A stretch of 40,000 nucleotides of DNA from Chrysomallon squamiferum (GCA_012295275.1 CM022678.1:9406030-9446029); one strand, 5' to 3'. Counted from the first letter of the stretch, positions 21,172 through 32,175 are shown. A program made the numbers and translations. The notes: generated from the letters alone by a model not told the origin.

Positions 21172-22330
21172 TTTTTTTTTAACTTTATTGAAATAATCAA
21201 TAGTTTGTACAAAAATAATAAAAATTAAAATTAAAACAGTACATACATTTTTTTGTAAAAATAATTTTGAAAAAAATTCATAAGCATATTCTAATATATC
21301 TTCCATTTTTCTAATTAATCCATTTACTCTTTTAAGTTCTTTAATAGAATTTGATTAGTGATTAATTTTTCTGAATTCAGAAAAAAAAATGTATTTCTAT
21401 CCATATCTAGGTTCTACTGAGCTTTAGGTCTTAAAATAGCACCATTACACTTAATCTCTCAATTAATTTTAACTTTTCTTCTTTGTATAGTTACTCAAAT
21501 CATGATGCTTATTTACAACTAATTTAGCATATTCTCATTTTAAAGCATTTTGTATATCATAGTATTTCTCGTTGACTAATTTTCTCTTATTTAGTGCAAA
21601 ATGTTTTATATTTTAAGTTATTTGATCAAACAACAGGTTCAGTTTGTAACAAGGACACTCAGAAGCATTATTAGTTACTTCAACAAGAACTTTACAAAAA
21701 ATGTCATCTTTAACAATTCATTATTAAAGATCCAAATACCTTGTCCTCTCTCTACACTGGAAAAATCTATTTTCAGAGATAAAACCTTATTATCATTAAC
21801 TGACGTATAGGATATGTATACATTACTTATAAACTGTAATAAATTTCTAGAAATTAAAAATAAATTAATTCTTGACTGATTTATAGTTTTTTCAACAATT
21901 TGAGATCTTGTAAATTGTCTTTTATCTAATTATAATTATAAATAACTGACTGTAATTCATTACTACTTTTCATACTAAAAGTTTTATTATTATTGCCTAA
22001 ATCTAAATTAGGATCTAAAATTTCATTAAAATCTCCTGCCGTTACTGTATTTTTAAAATCCACAAATTTACATAATCCTTTAAAAAATAAAATTCTTACT
22101 TCAATATTATTTGGCACATATACACTTATAAAACTATATTCATTGTCATCTATTTTAGTATTAACTTTTAAAATCCTGCCTTCAGTGTTGCAACTATTAA
22201 AGGTAAACTTCTAAAGACATTCTTTTCGTATCAGTGTTGCTACAACCCTCCAGTATAAACACTAAAACTGAATATGACAAAATCCCAATTTTTCCAGTAC
22301 AATAATAAATTTGATAAATTCATTTAATAA
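21172..22330 (-). mobile_element. LINE relic: apurinic-like endonuclease region
   Basis: Minus strand. Decayed N-terminal half of a L1/Tx1-like ORF2: TEGRILKVNTKIDDNEYSFI then SVYVPNN (about 22165-22100), VTAGDFNEILDPNLDL (about 22050; the GDFN motif carries the conserved Asp and Asn), then ERGQGIWIFNNELLK (about 21745-21700; like GKG.WKFN.SLL) and YEFFSKLF (about 21280). Stops and frameshifts throughout. The 3' end has CAATAAAG followed by a nine-A run (minus; around 21172-21195), like a polyadenylated insertion end. No reverse transcriptase follows directly. Confidence 0.8.
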
Positions 22331-22386
22331 AAGATATAATTCAATTGTGGACTTGCAATGTAATTAAAAACTCTCACAAAACTTAC

Positions 22387-23279
22387 TTTCTGCTTCCTGA
22401 TCATTCAGCAGCTGTCCTGTCTCTGTCAGTTTTATCATTTCAAACCAGAAGAACAGCTCTGTGAGAAAGGCTAAGAGGTTTTCTCGTATACTGTCTGTGT
22501 GTACAGGAGATCCTCGTAGATGAAATGGAAAAAATTGATGGAAGATGCTGTTCTCAGAATGTTTTGGTGAGGCATAGATTATATAATGAATTAGCTATTC
22601 CTAACCCATCGTCCAAACATATATCTGAAGAAAAAATAAATAATGATGAGACAATTAATATTTAATAATAGAGTAAAAGATGTTAAGGTGGATGATAAGG
22701 ATGTGATAACTGACAGACAGACAGACAGAGATCATCATGAAATATTTTCTGTACAAATTATATTTAAAACCAAAAAAACCAGACATAATAATAAAATATG
22801 AATTTTGTTGATTGTGAAATATAAAATAAAAAATCCCCCCAAAACCCCACTTGTCTCTTAACTAGATATTAAGATTCATAAATATACTTTATCAGTTTAT
22901 GCTAAATTTTAAAGTTGCCATTAATGATGTGATTCATTTTTTTATTAACAAAATATTGTGTTGTTTAACAAACCATGAAAACTGAGACACTTCAGACAAA
23001 GCTGCAGTACATCTGTCTCCTATGTATTTTAGTATCTCTGTCATTACAGGAACAGTCTGAAGGGCTGGAAGTTCCAGTCTGGTAACAGGACCATTAAATA
23101 TTTTAAATTGATAAAATTTGCTGCTTCTGATATTTTAAATATAGAAATTTACAACAAAATAATCACATTTATATGAATGTAAGTATCTGTTAGTGGGGGA
23201 GGGTAGATGAAACAAATGTACATGGTATAAAAGTAAAGTGTGTTACAAGATACTAGTATAATTTGTATGGGTGCAGTTC

Positions 23280-23327
<48 letters not shown>

Positions 23328-24313
23328 AGTAGTACTGATTTACTACTTATAAACTGCAAATTAAATTAAATTAACCTTCATTATGTTTAGAATAATGAGA
23401 AATATTTAAGAAAACAAAATCAGATCCACCTGCTCCGATTTTTCTCTTTTCAAGTGGCAGAAGTACAAACTTCATTTAACAGAAAATAATTGTGTCCTCA
23501 GTGCCTGATGGAAGTTCACTGGATGTGTTAAAAGTTGTAATTACTCTGAAAATGTTAAAATTCCTTGTGCAATATGCTGCATTTAAAGACAGGTCTAATT
23601 ACATTATATGATAAATTATACAAAACATGCACCCCAAATATCATTTTCCTTCTCCTTCTCTCCCTGTATCTCCATTCCTTCAGCCTCTCTCTCTTTCTCT
23701 CATACATTCATACATGTATATGTTTAACTGTACTTATTTTCTTCTTTTCAGCTATCTGTTAATAATCAAAGTAGAAGGATGAATGTGTTTGAATACTTTC
23801 TTTTTTGGTAACATTCTGAAATATTGACAATTACAAAATTTCATTTACATAGGTAAAAACATCATTCAGTATATACACTAAAACGGAATGTTTACCATAT
23901 ATTTTCCAAAGTATAAAATGAAGAAAATAAATAAATTTTAACAGAGCCAAACAAACTCATTTTAATAAAAGATTTAAAAATTTTAGTAATTAACGAGATA
24001 ATAAAAAATAATATAAAATAAATAAATAAATAAAAGTATAAGGGCTATGGGATATTTTCAATATACTTTGTTATTAATAAATAATTTTACCGAGTAATGC
24101 CTATAATAATAAAATAATTAACAATACAACAGCAAATAAATTATTATTATTACGCTATTTTATAATCAATAAAGAGTTTTTACAAAACTTATTTTACGCT
24201 AAGACACAAAAATTAAAATAAAATAAACTCACAACTCGGAATGGTGCAATCTGCATGAGAATGGTTTCTGTAACAGCTGATTCGTGCTTCTCCATAACGT
24301 AAATTCCCTTTCC
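22387..24313 (-). pseudogene. CAMSAP/Patronin-type gene fragment, four exons around the CH domain
   Basis: CAMSAP proteins bind microtubule minus ends. Minus-strand exons: E1 (about 24313-24233) reads GKGIYVMEKHESAVTETILM then QIAPFRV|GTGAGT, like the KGIYVME...TPVTE stretch of CAMSAPs and the ITETVLIQTNPLRI of fly Patronin. E2 (23545-23430) reads NTSSELPSGTEDTIIF, like the SKELPYDIEDA.VFW stretch, with a one-base shift and a TGA after it. E3 (23078-22974) reads LELPALQTVPVMTEILK and GDRCTAAL, the first half of the CH domain; the E2-E3 join restores an AGA codon. E4 (22624-22387) reads ICLDDGLGIANSLYNLCLTK, then after a frameshift FHQFFPFHLRGSP and ENLLAFLTELFFWFEMIKL before a GTAAGT donor; SLYN and FLTELFFWFE are hallmarks of the CAMSAP CH domain. 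The exon expected between E1 and E2 was not found, and E3-E4 phases clash. Frameshifts favour a pseudogene. Confidence 0.7.
23282..23328. repeat. (TG)n microsatellite
   Basis: About 23 TG dinucleotides in the intron between CAMSAP-like exons E2 and E3. Confidence 0.95.
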
Positions 24314-24659
24314 ATCTCCGAATCCGATTCACGCTTGGATTCGCACAAATATAAAACATCCGAATCCATCTGGATTCTCGTGAAGTATTTCCAAAATGCT
24401 ATTAAATTGAATAATCAACAAGTAAAATGTATCCGAATTAAAAACAAAAATAGTCTGGTTATCAAGCATCACTTCAAATTGGTTTGAAAAGCGTAGCATA
24501 CATTCGAATCCGTGTATGTTCAAAACATCGTGGTTTATCAAGACTAGCGGTGGTTGACCCATTTCTGCGAACAAAATCGCCTATAAAGAGAACCGAATGG
24601 AACATGTTTCTGCAGTTCTTAATAAATAACAAGATATAGTAATTTACTGTTCCAAATTG

Positions 24660-24930
24660 AGTATTATTTCAGATATTATTTTGTCTGTGTGTTGAGCACA
24701 CTCAACATGAAAAGCTTGTTTTAATATAGTTATGAATACAAACACTGACATTTAACATTTAATATGAATTTAACAAGTGTTTGAATAAAAGTATGTCCAG
24801 TTACAGATACTTATTTTATTTACTGTGTGTTGAGCACATTAAACAGAAAAAGATGCTTAAAATAAAAACAAGTCTAATTACATACAGTTCATTTTATTTC
24901 TTGTGTTGATCATATTAAATTAAAGAAAAA
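24660..24930. repeat. Degenerate tandem repeat with TGTGTGTTGAGCACA
   Basis: Three decayed copies, marked by GTGTGTTGAGCACACTCAAC, GTGTGTTGAGCACATTAAAC and TGTGTTGATCATATTAAAT, about 120-140 bp apart. Non-coding. Confidence 0.6.
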
Positions 24931-24974
24931 AATAGTTTTTTCTAATCTCTTTTTTTGTATAAAAAATTACCCTG

Positions 24975-25530
24975 CAAAATAGTAATAACAACAACAATAA
25001 TATTAATGATGACAATATATAATAATACTTCCATTAATAATAATAATAACAATAGTAATGATAATGGTAATAATCATAATAATGATGATGAAAAATAATA
25101 ATAGTAGTAGTAATAAAAACAGTAATAATAATATTAATAATACAACAATAACAAAAGAACATAATAATAGGACTTTAGGATACAAACTCTGAAACTTGAG
25201 ACAATTTAAAAAAATGAAAAAGTACAGATATTAATAACTTTAATAATTAGAAGATATATCTTGAAAGATAAGAAATTTTTAAAATATTTCATTCACATCT
25301 GATTTTTCATAGAAAGGTTCTTTAAATTCATTTGTAACATTTTCTCCATATGCTTACCGCAAAATCCAGGCCTGAAAAACATCAAAAATAAATCATTAAT
25401 AATAATAATAAGAAGAATATGAAAAATAGCAATAAAGATTAAAAAATAATAATAATAAAGATTAAAACAAATAATAATAACAAATAAAACAAATTAATAA
25501 TAAGAAGTAGTAATAGTAATAAGAATAAAT
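24975..25530. repeat. AAT/AAC/AGT trinucleotide tracts
   Basis: Two low-complexity stretches (24975-25160 and 25385-25530) of AAT-type repeats with dispersed substitutions, separated by AT-rich DNA. Confidence 0.85.
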
Positions 25531-25539
25531 AAAATCAAA

Positions 25540-26330
25540 CAAATTGTGAATAAATTAAAATTGACAATTAGTGAATAAAAAAATGGAAGGGAAACTCAGA
25601 AGAATTTTTCATAAACAATTAAATATTTATAGGTAATATGGTAAACCATTTCTGCATTGTTGGCATCTTTTTTTTTTTTTTTTTTTTAATTCTTCCAGAC
25701 TTGTAAGCACTGAATAATTCAAACTTGTATATTAACAGATTTATATTGTACGAGTTAAAATATTTTGTAATACAGGTCATTATCTACAGATACAGTTGTA
25801 AATAGTTTTGTATGTCATAGTTTTAGTCACATTAATTTATTTACACAAGACACCAGTGAAATGTTATACACACATTTTAATTTTTTTTATTTCAATAGTG
25901 TATTCTGTATGTGATTGGACAGTTTAATATTATTTTCTGTGATTATTAAAAATTACTTATGTGTTTTAATGTGTGTGTGTCTGTTAAATATTATTATAAC
26001 AAATAAATGGCACTGGTTAAAATATAATTTTATTAATATTTTACAGTGTCTACATATTGAATAACTGGGACATACTTTTCCTAAATTTTTATCTATTATT
26101 ATTTTTTTTAATGTTAACAGGTATTTAGCTTAAATAATATGAAAGCAAATTACAAACTGTTTAAAAAGTTATTTAAATAGGTATTGAAATGTACAAAGCA
26201 ACTTAACATAAATTTAAAAAAAAAGGAAATCATAGGCTGACAGAAAACAACCTGTTAAACATATTGTGTTAATAGTTTTCTCAGTTTATTTAAAAAAGAC
26301 AAAAATATAATAATAATAATAATAATAATA
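25540..26330. other. AT-rich sequence without recognised gene
   Basis: Poly-T (25669-25687), many A/T runs and an AAT microsatellite at 26306-26335. No coding segment supported. Confidence 0.5.
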
Positions 26331-26399
26331 ATAAATGGTTACCAGTCATATCGTCATGTGAAAATGTACCTGGTTCCTACCAAAACATCCCAGTCCATT

Positions 26400-26680
26400 T
26401 AACACTGACTACACAATGCATACAATAATTGTTTCAAATTCAATGTCATTTCAAGCCCATTCAGTCTCTGGATGACTTAGACCTGTACACATTTTTCTTC
26501 CAACATTTGTGTTTTCCGTGCCCAGCACCGACAACTCTTTTGCCATTATTTCTGATGAAAATGGTTGCATATGCAATTCAGACAGACATGGCATCTCATA
26601 AACTGATATATTAATTTGATTGTTATTTCTTTCTTTTACAGAATTAGAAGTCCATGAAGTCTAGCAAAAACAAACATACA
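26400..26680 (-). other. Possible decayed coding segment, unidentified
   Basis: Minus-strand translations alternate between coding-like pieces (MRCHVCLNCICNHF with a Cys pattern; NNGKRVVGAGHGKHKCWKKN in another frame). No splice borders and no recognised family. A transposon zinc-binding tail is one possibility. Confidence 0.2.
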
Positions 26681-26879
26681 AACTTGAAAGACACATTTTT
26701 TAAAATAAGTATATACACACAGAGTTAATGAATTCTGTTCTTATATGTGATCCATACTGGGTGCAACAATGTATGCGCACTGGTGTAGAAGTTGCTTCAC
26801 AGTTTTGATCCCTGCGATGTAGGCATCCTACATGTTGTCCTTGGTGCTGTCAGTATTTCTTCTGTTGTCAGTGTTTTAG

Positions 26880-27076
26880 GTTATTTTCAGACAGCAACTG
26901 AACTTGAACATCAATGAGCTGTGCATGCTCCTGAAGTAGATGAACTATTTTGTTGAACTCAAGATTTCCATTCTTGGCATCAGATGTTGCTTATCACTGA
27001 CTTTGATGTCTCAACTTCTGTTGGTGTCGTTTGGCAGCTGGTTTACTGGTTTGATAATGCTGGTAAGGGTCATCAA
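26880..27076 (-). pseudogene. Exon-like segment with coiled-coil character
   Basis: Minus strand after an acceptor (TATGTTTTGTAG). It reads DDPYQHYQTSKPAAKRHQQK, then two stops, then EFNKIVHLLQEHAQLIDVQV with LLSENNLKH. Heptad-like leucines suggest a coiled coil. The frame holds several stops (TGA, TAA). Family unknown; it lies downstream of the next three exon-like segments and may be part of the same decayed gene. Confidence 0.38.
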
Positions 27077-27348
27077 CTACAAAACATAACTGAAAAACAT
27101 GTGAATCAATGTTAAAAGCATTCAATCAGAATTATAATCTTCACTTCACTGTAAGAGAATTAAAATGTGTGACTAAAAAGAAAAAAAAGCACTGTTACAG
27201 GACCTGACAAAGTAAAAATACAATAACACTACACCTGCCAGAACAAACATTATTAATTATACTTGATCTGTTTAATATAAATATGGTCAACAATCTGGAA
27301 ACATGTTTTAGAAAGGAAAGACTGAAAATACAAGAAGACACTGTATAC

Positions 27349-27571
27349 CTTGTTTATCAGCTTCAAACAGATTCTCTGTATCAGTGAGCAGAAAATCCTG
27401 AACACTGAAAACCAGTCAAAGATGCACACAAATTTCATGAAGTAAAATGACAACTTTTGTGGAGTCATGGTCAGAATGGGAATGTGTTTCAAACTGCAGG
27501 TTAATCTTTGCTTGCATTTCTATCAGTGCTTCAAACATGTTCACAAACACATTTGGTCAAGCATTCATTGC
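27349..27571 (-). pseudogene. Exon-like segment, unidentified, two TGA interruptions
   Basis: Minus strand, acceptor TTTCCACCACAG, donor AAG|GTATAC. A single frame covers all 223 bp with two TGA codons: AMNA stop PNVFVNMFEALIEMQAKINL, then HSDHDSTKVVILLHEICVHL stop LVFSVQDFLLTDTENLFEAD. Codon pattern and borders look genuinely exonic. Each TGA is one transition from CGA. I do not recognise the family. Confidence 0.45.
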
Positions 27572-27968
27572 CTGTGGTGGAAATTAAATAAAGAATTATA
27601 TGATTTTTATATCCTAATATTTATAATAATGAAAGTTGATTAATGACATCTTGTAACATATTTTAATGCAAGTGATTAAACTAAAATTGGAATTAATTTA
27701 ACAGATTGTATATGATCTGTTACACATTGTCATTTAATAAAATAACAAACATTAACATACATGTAATTAATCCACTCCCAATACTAGAATATAAACATTT
27801 TAACAGATTAATTGTTCTTAAAAGAAAATTAGAAAATAATTATCAGGCCAAAGTTAAAAATATACTCAATGGTTTACACTTTTTTTACTTTGATAACTAA
27901 ACTCAGGTCATATTAATTTTCAGCTAACTACTTTTATATACATACCATAATAACTTAATTTTATTTAC

Positions 27969-28007
27969 CTTTGAATCTTTGAACCTCCTGTCCAGCAGCC
28001 ATATTAC
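27969..28007 (-). CDS. Small exon-like segment with an ATG
   Basis: 39 bp between an acceptor (TGGTGTTTCAG) and a donor (AAAG|GTAAAT). It could be a first coding exon: MAAGQEVQRFK with phase 1 exit. The exon at 27571 joined in that phase hits a stop after 13 codons, so either another exon intervenes or the gene is dead. Confidence 0.3.
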
Positions 28008-28347
28008 CTGAAACACCAAGCTATTATCTAAAAATAGTACATAAATGTCTACTTTCAATCTCTCTAAGTATAACAAATAATAAGTAAACAGACTTTTGTC
28101 ATCTAATTTAAGTACAATTAAGTGATTGATAGATTAGTGCTAGTTATATTTAAAACTATTGATAACTGCTAATCAAATCAGTAATCTCATTGTTCCTGAT
28201 ATAAAGTTGTCAAAAACTTCTGGAAATAATTACTAAGAAAATGTAAAATTTAAAAATATTTAAATGTTAAAAAACAAATTAAAAAAATAAAAACCCATTG
28301 AATTGTGGGTAAATTCTTACACTGAAAATTAATCAAACATGTCTTAC

Positions 28348-28549
28348 ATGGTTTCTGGGATGCTGTGTCATTAGAAGACCTGTACATTCGTCAGAGACTG
28401 TGACCTGAAGTTCCTCTAACAAGTTTGTTGTGTGTTAGGTCAGTGTGAGAATACAGTGAGGTCAGGTGACACAGTGTGACTCAAGTCTGAGTGAAGATTG
28501 AGTTCAGTGAGCAAGTCCAACTCAAACTTCTCTCTCAGTAGCAGAACAG
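28348..28549 (-). pseudogene. Exon-like segment, unidentified
   Basis: Minus strand, strong acceptor (TTTTTATTTTCACAG), donor CAT|GTAAGA. First frame: VLLLREKFELDLLTELNLHS then DLSHTVSPDLTVFS and TGA; the second half shifts to LLEELQVTVSDECTGLLMTQ and HPRNH at the donor. Leucine spacing is reminiscent of LRR or helical repeats, not diagnostic. One indel would unite both halves. Confidence 0.4.
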
Positions 28550-28989
28550 CTGTGAAAATAAAAACAATTAATCACTTATTCATTTAATAATAATATTAAT
28601 TCAGCAAAATCTTTATCTGTTTATAATTAGAAATAAAATATTTTTGTATTGTTCTCCTTCAGTAAAATTATAACTCTTTTTTTCAAATTAATGATTATCC
28701 ACTTATCCAAAAAAAACTGCGGTTATCTAACATAAATCTGGACACATAAAATAATTTCAATAAATAAAGCATTTAATGTGATAAGATATAATTAAAATGT
28801 TACTTTAATGTGAATTTGCTTCTGTTTATTTTATAAAAGACACAGTAGTGAAATTATATACTTGAAATATATCTTGTAAATTTCCACAGTTAAATGTAAC
28901 TAAAATAAACTTTTAATATCTAGCAGATATAATAAAAATAAAAGAAGAAAAAAATATATATACTGAAAATAGCATAAGAAAAATACTGG

Positions 28990-29248
28990 TTGGCCACATA
29001 CTTGAGTGTGAGTTTTTATTTCTGTGTATGAAAACAAGAACTGTATTTGTCTTTTCTGAACCTGGCACCAGCCTCAAATGTACTGATTCCTTCATCACCA
29101 TCAAAGATGAAACTTGAAAGTGTTTGAAATTCTAAAGTCTTCCCACATCAACAACAAGGACATCATCTGTTCTAGAGTTGTGAGGATGATGACAAAACCT
29201 GCCTCATGTCCAGTTTTATACATGACCCTCAACTGTCTTGTTACTGAC
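28990..29248 (-). pseudogene. Exon-like segment, unidentified
   Basis: Minus strand after an acceptor (TCTGTTTTGAAG). Three frames each hold coding-like stretches: YKTGHEAGFVIILTTLEQMM; then TDDVLVVDVGRL; then SSFIFDGDEGISTFEAGARF. The second and third recall the VLI.DLGGGT...DGIFEV strand pair of Hsp70 nucleotide-binding domains, but the glycines of the phosphate loop are missing, so this is a weak hint only. Confidence 0.3.
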
Positions 29249-29879
29249 CTTCAAAACAGAAATAATATAATAAATTAAATTAAATAAAGATAATAAATGG
29301 AATGTCAAATGCAATACAGCACATTATTAAGATTAGAGTATTTTTTATTCATAACTGTATAACGACAGTAAAATACCATGAAAAAATAATTAAGAAAACA
29401 GAAAAAAATATAATAATAACAGTAGTAATTAAATAAATCATTAAAAAATATAATAACAATGAAAAAATAAAACATTGAATACAGCTTCATAATGAAGTTC
29501 ATTATGACATCTACAAAACTTTTATTGACAGTTTTAATGTGTCTTGTTTATTTAGTTAAATTATATTACAATTCATTTTACACCTTCACTTTTCTGTTTT
29601 GCAATCAAATATAATTCTTTAACATGCATGAGTAATATTAATCCACAATATTTTATTTTATTTTTATTTATTTATTTATTCATTATTATTATTAAGAATC
29701 CTGAAGATGATTTATGTTACCTGCAATAAAACTAATATTAGGAAAAGAAATAAAACTACACAAATTATGCAGATATGCATTATTTAAAAAAATAAATAAA
29801 ATAAAATAAAAAATATATAAAAAAAATCATTATAATAATAATAATTATAATATAATAATAAATTTAAAAAAAACTAATG

Positions 29880-30058
29880 ACAAATAAAAAAGGTATTCAC
29901 TTTCTTCAACTAATAAAATTCCAAAGCCTTTGTCAACAGTAACAAAATAGAACGTCTGCCTGTACTCTTGTATACAGTCACTGATCGACGAGTGACACAA
30001 CTTGACCTTTAACCCCACGTTTGTGTCGAGTAGTAAAATGTGTCTGCACCTCCTGAAC
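29880..30058 (-). other. Coding-like segment in duplication copy 1 (repeated at about 31025-31200)
   Basis: Minus strand after a T-rich acceptor-like run. One frame gives VQEVQTHFTTRHKRGVKGQV with VSLVDQ then TGA; another gives CIQEYRQTFYFVTVDKGFGI with LLVEESEYLF. The two halves join with one indel. Present in both copies. No family recognised and no clear donor. Confidence 0.3.
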
Positions 30059-30274
30059 TCTGCCCGTAAAAAAAAAAAAAAAAAAAAAAAAATATTAGTA
30101 ACTCCTACAACAACAACAACAACTACTACTACTACTACTACTACTAATAATAATAATAATAATAAATAGCAAGTTAAAAAAAATACAAAAAACAAACGGA
30201 GATAGAGAGATAATGAGTAAGAAAGGAAGGAAGGAAGGAAAAACAAAAATAAAATAAAAGAAGAACAAAAGATA

Positions 30275-30308
<34 letters not shown>

Positions 30309-30429
30309 TGAAGTCGACGAAGAAGATGATGAACATAAATAAATAAATAAATAAATATTGCTAGTAATTTTGTCAGATGAAAAATCAGGCTAATTTTAGT
30401 TAACAATGAACAGCTCTTTTTCGCTTACT

Positions 30430-30731
30430 TGCAGAAAATGTCGTGTTTCACTACACATCCTCCGACCCCGTACATTCGCATCCAACAGAAATGAAATTGT
30501 GGAAACAGACTGACATTTGAAATGGTTTGACACCTGCAAATCATTCTAATATCGTTTTGTACGCGAACACTCGTTATCGCCGTATAAAGCACGAAGTGTA
30601 ATAACGTTAAAAGTGGGTCAAGAGTTCACTCGCTGAAAACCACGTTTGTTTCACGAGCTTTGCGGGCGTCTTTTGTCCCAGTTTCAACAACTGATTTTAT
30701 TTAAATATGTCGGCAAGAATTTCCGTACAGT
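30430..30731. promoter_or_regulatory. CpG-enriched, promoter-like core of copy 1
   Basis: About 20 CpG dinucleotides in 300 bp, against very few in surrounding DNA. On the right a plus-strand ATG exon starts at 30732. On the left the minus strand offers a donor-like TTCTGCAA|GTAAGC near 30430. This layout fits a bidirectional promoter with two short first exons. No TATA box is evident. Confidence 0.45.
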
Positions 30732-30803
30732 ATGAGTGAAGAAGTATTAAGCTTTCAGAAAAAAAAAAAGACGAAGAAGAAGGAGGGAAAAGAAAACCAA
30801 ATG
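30732..30803 (+). CDS. Putative first coding exon, Lys-rich (copy 1)
   Basis: ATG frame of 24 codons, MSEEVLSFQKKKK then TKKKEGKENQM, ending at a good donor (CAAATG|GTGAGT) in phase 0. A very short upstream ATG (30709) gives a 9-codon frame. Position right after the CpG-rich core supports a first exon, but the next exon is unproven. Unspliced, the frame ends at TAG two codons later. Confidence 0.35.
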
Positions 30804-31405
30804 GTGAGTTAGAAATAACGAGTGTTATAAATTGTAATAAAATATAAAAATAATAAAAATTGTGTTAGAAAATATTTTGTCCTGATCGGGGTTAGTGTGT
30901 TCTAGACGTCTGCAATAGTATGCATTATTTAAAAAAAAAAATAATAATAAAAAAAAAATAATAATAATAAAAGAATCATTATAATAATAATAATTGTTAT
31001 AATATAATAATAATAAATTTAAAAAAAAACTAATGACAAATAAAAAAGGTATTCACTTTCTTCAACTAATAAAATTCCAAAGCCTTTGTCAACAGTAACA
31101 AAATAGAACGTCTGCCTGTACTCTTGTATACAGTCACTGATAGAGGAGTGACACAACTTGACCTTTAACCCCACGTTTGTATCGTGTAGTAAAATGTGTC
31201 TGCACCTCCTGAACTCTGCCCGTAAAAAAAAATAATAATAATAATATTAATAACTACTACTACTACTACTACTACTAATAATAATAATAATAAATTGCAA
31301 ATTAATAAAAAAACAAAAAACAAACGGAGATAGAGAGATATAAAGAGTAAGAAAGAAAGGAAGGAAGGAAAAATAAAAATAAAAATAAAATAAAAGAAGA
31401 AGATA

Positions 31406-31452
<47 letters not shown>

Positions 31453-31574
31453 GATGAAGTCGACGAAGAAGAAGATGAACATAAATAAATAAATAAATAA
31501 ATATTGCTAGTAATTTTGTCAGATGAAAAATCAGAGGCTGGCTAAGTTTAGTTAACAATGAACAGCTCTTTTTC

Positions 31575-31883
31575 GCTTACTTGCAGAAAATGTAGTGTTT
31601 CACTACACATCCTCCGACCCCGTACATTCGTATCCAACAGAAATGAAATTGTGGAAACAGACTGACATTTGAAATGGTTTGACACCTGCAAATCATTCTA
31701 ATATCGTTTTGTACGCGAACACTCGTTATCGCCGTATAAAGCACGAAGTGTAATAACGTTAAAAGTGGGTCAAGAGTTCACTCGCTGAAAACCACGTTTG
31801 TTTCACGAGCTTGGCGGGCGTCTTTTGTCCCAGTTTCAACAACCGATTTTATTTAAATATGTCGGCAAGAATTTCCGTACAGT
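31575..31883. promoter_or_regulatory. CpG-enriched, promoter-like core of copy 2
   Basis: Near-identical to 30430-30731, with CpGs kept. Substitutions are few (for example TGTCGTG to TGTAGTG, CTTTGCGG to CTTGGCGG). Confidence 0.42.
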
Positions 31884-31970
31884 ATGAGTGAAGAAGTATT
31901 AAGCTTTCAGAAAAAAAAAAAAAAAAAAAGAAGAAGGAGGGAAAAGAAAACCAAATGGTGACGTAGAAAT
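31884..31970 (+). pseudogene. Copy 2 of the Lys-rich first exon, frameshifted
   Basis: Same ATG and MSEEVLSFQ start, but the A-run is 19 instead of 11 and the following segment lost six bases, a net +2. The frame changes to Arg/Lys codons and ends at TGA, and the donor GTGAGT has become GTGACG. Only copy 1 keeps a plausible exon. Confidence 0.4.
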
Positions 31971-32175
31971 AACGAGTGTTATAAATTGTAATAAAATATA
32001 AAAATAATAAAAATTGTGTTAGAAAATATTTTGTCCTGATTGGGGTTAGTGTGTTCTTGACGTCTGCAATAGTAAAAAGAATTTACAAAATGACAAAAAA
32101 CAAAACGATAACAACTCCATGTTCAACTGAATGAAAACGATTGACATAGATAACAGATAACATAGATAAACAAAT

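Larger units (their letters stand above)
29775..32073. repeat. Tandem segmental duplication, two 1.15-kb copies
   Basis: Copy 1 spans 29775-30919, copy 2 spans 30920-32073; both start ATGCATTATTTAAAAA and end ACGTCTGCAATAGT. Sequence matches throughout except in A-runs and AAT/AAC/ACT microsatellites. Unique parts differ by only a few substitutions (for example GATCGACGAG versus GATAGAGGAG), so the duplication is recent. Confidence 0.95.

Noticed and set aside
24329-24574. 81-codon minus-strand frame upstream of the CAMSAP-like exon
   Set aside because: No similarity to the CAMSAP N-terminus, no splice borders; AT-rich hydrophobic frame of a length expected by chance.
28990-29248. Hsp70 nucleotide-binding domain exon
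   Set aside because: DVLVVDVG and FDGDEGISTFEAGA are suggestive, but the Gly-Gly-Gly-Thr loop and downstream GGEDFD motif are missing and three frames are needed.
29845-30406. Leu/Tyr/Val-rich membrane-protein-like frames on the minus strand (also 31165-31558)
   Set aside because: They are translations of AAT, ACT, A-run and GGAA repeats in the duplication; only the short stretch at 29880-30058 looks coding.
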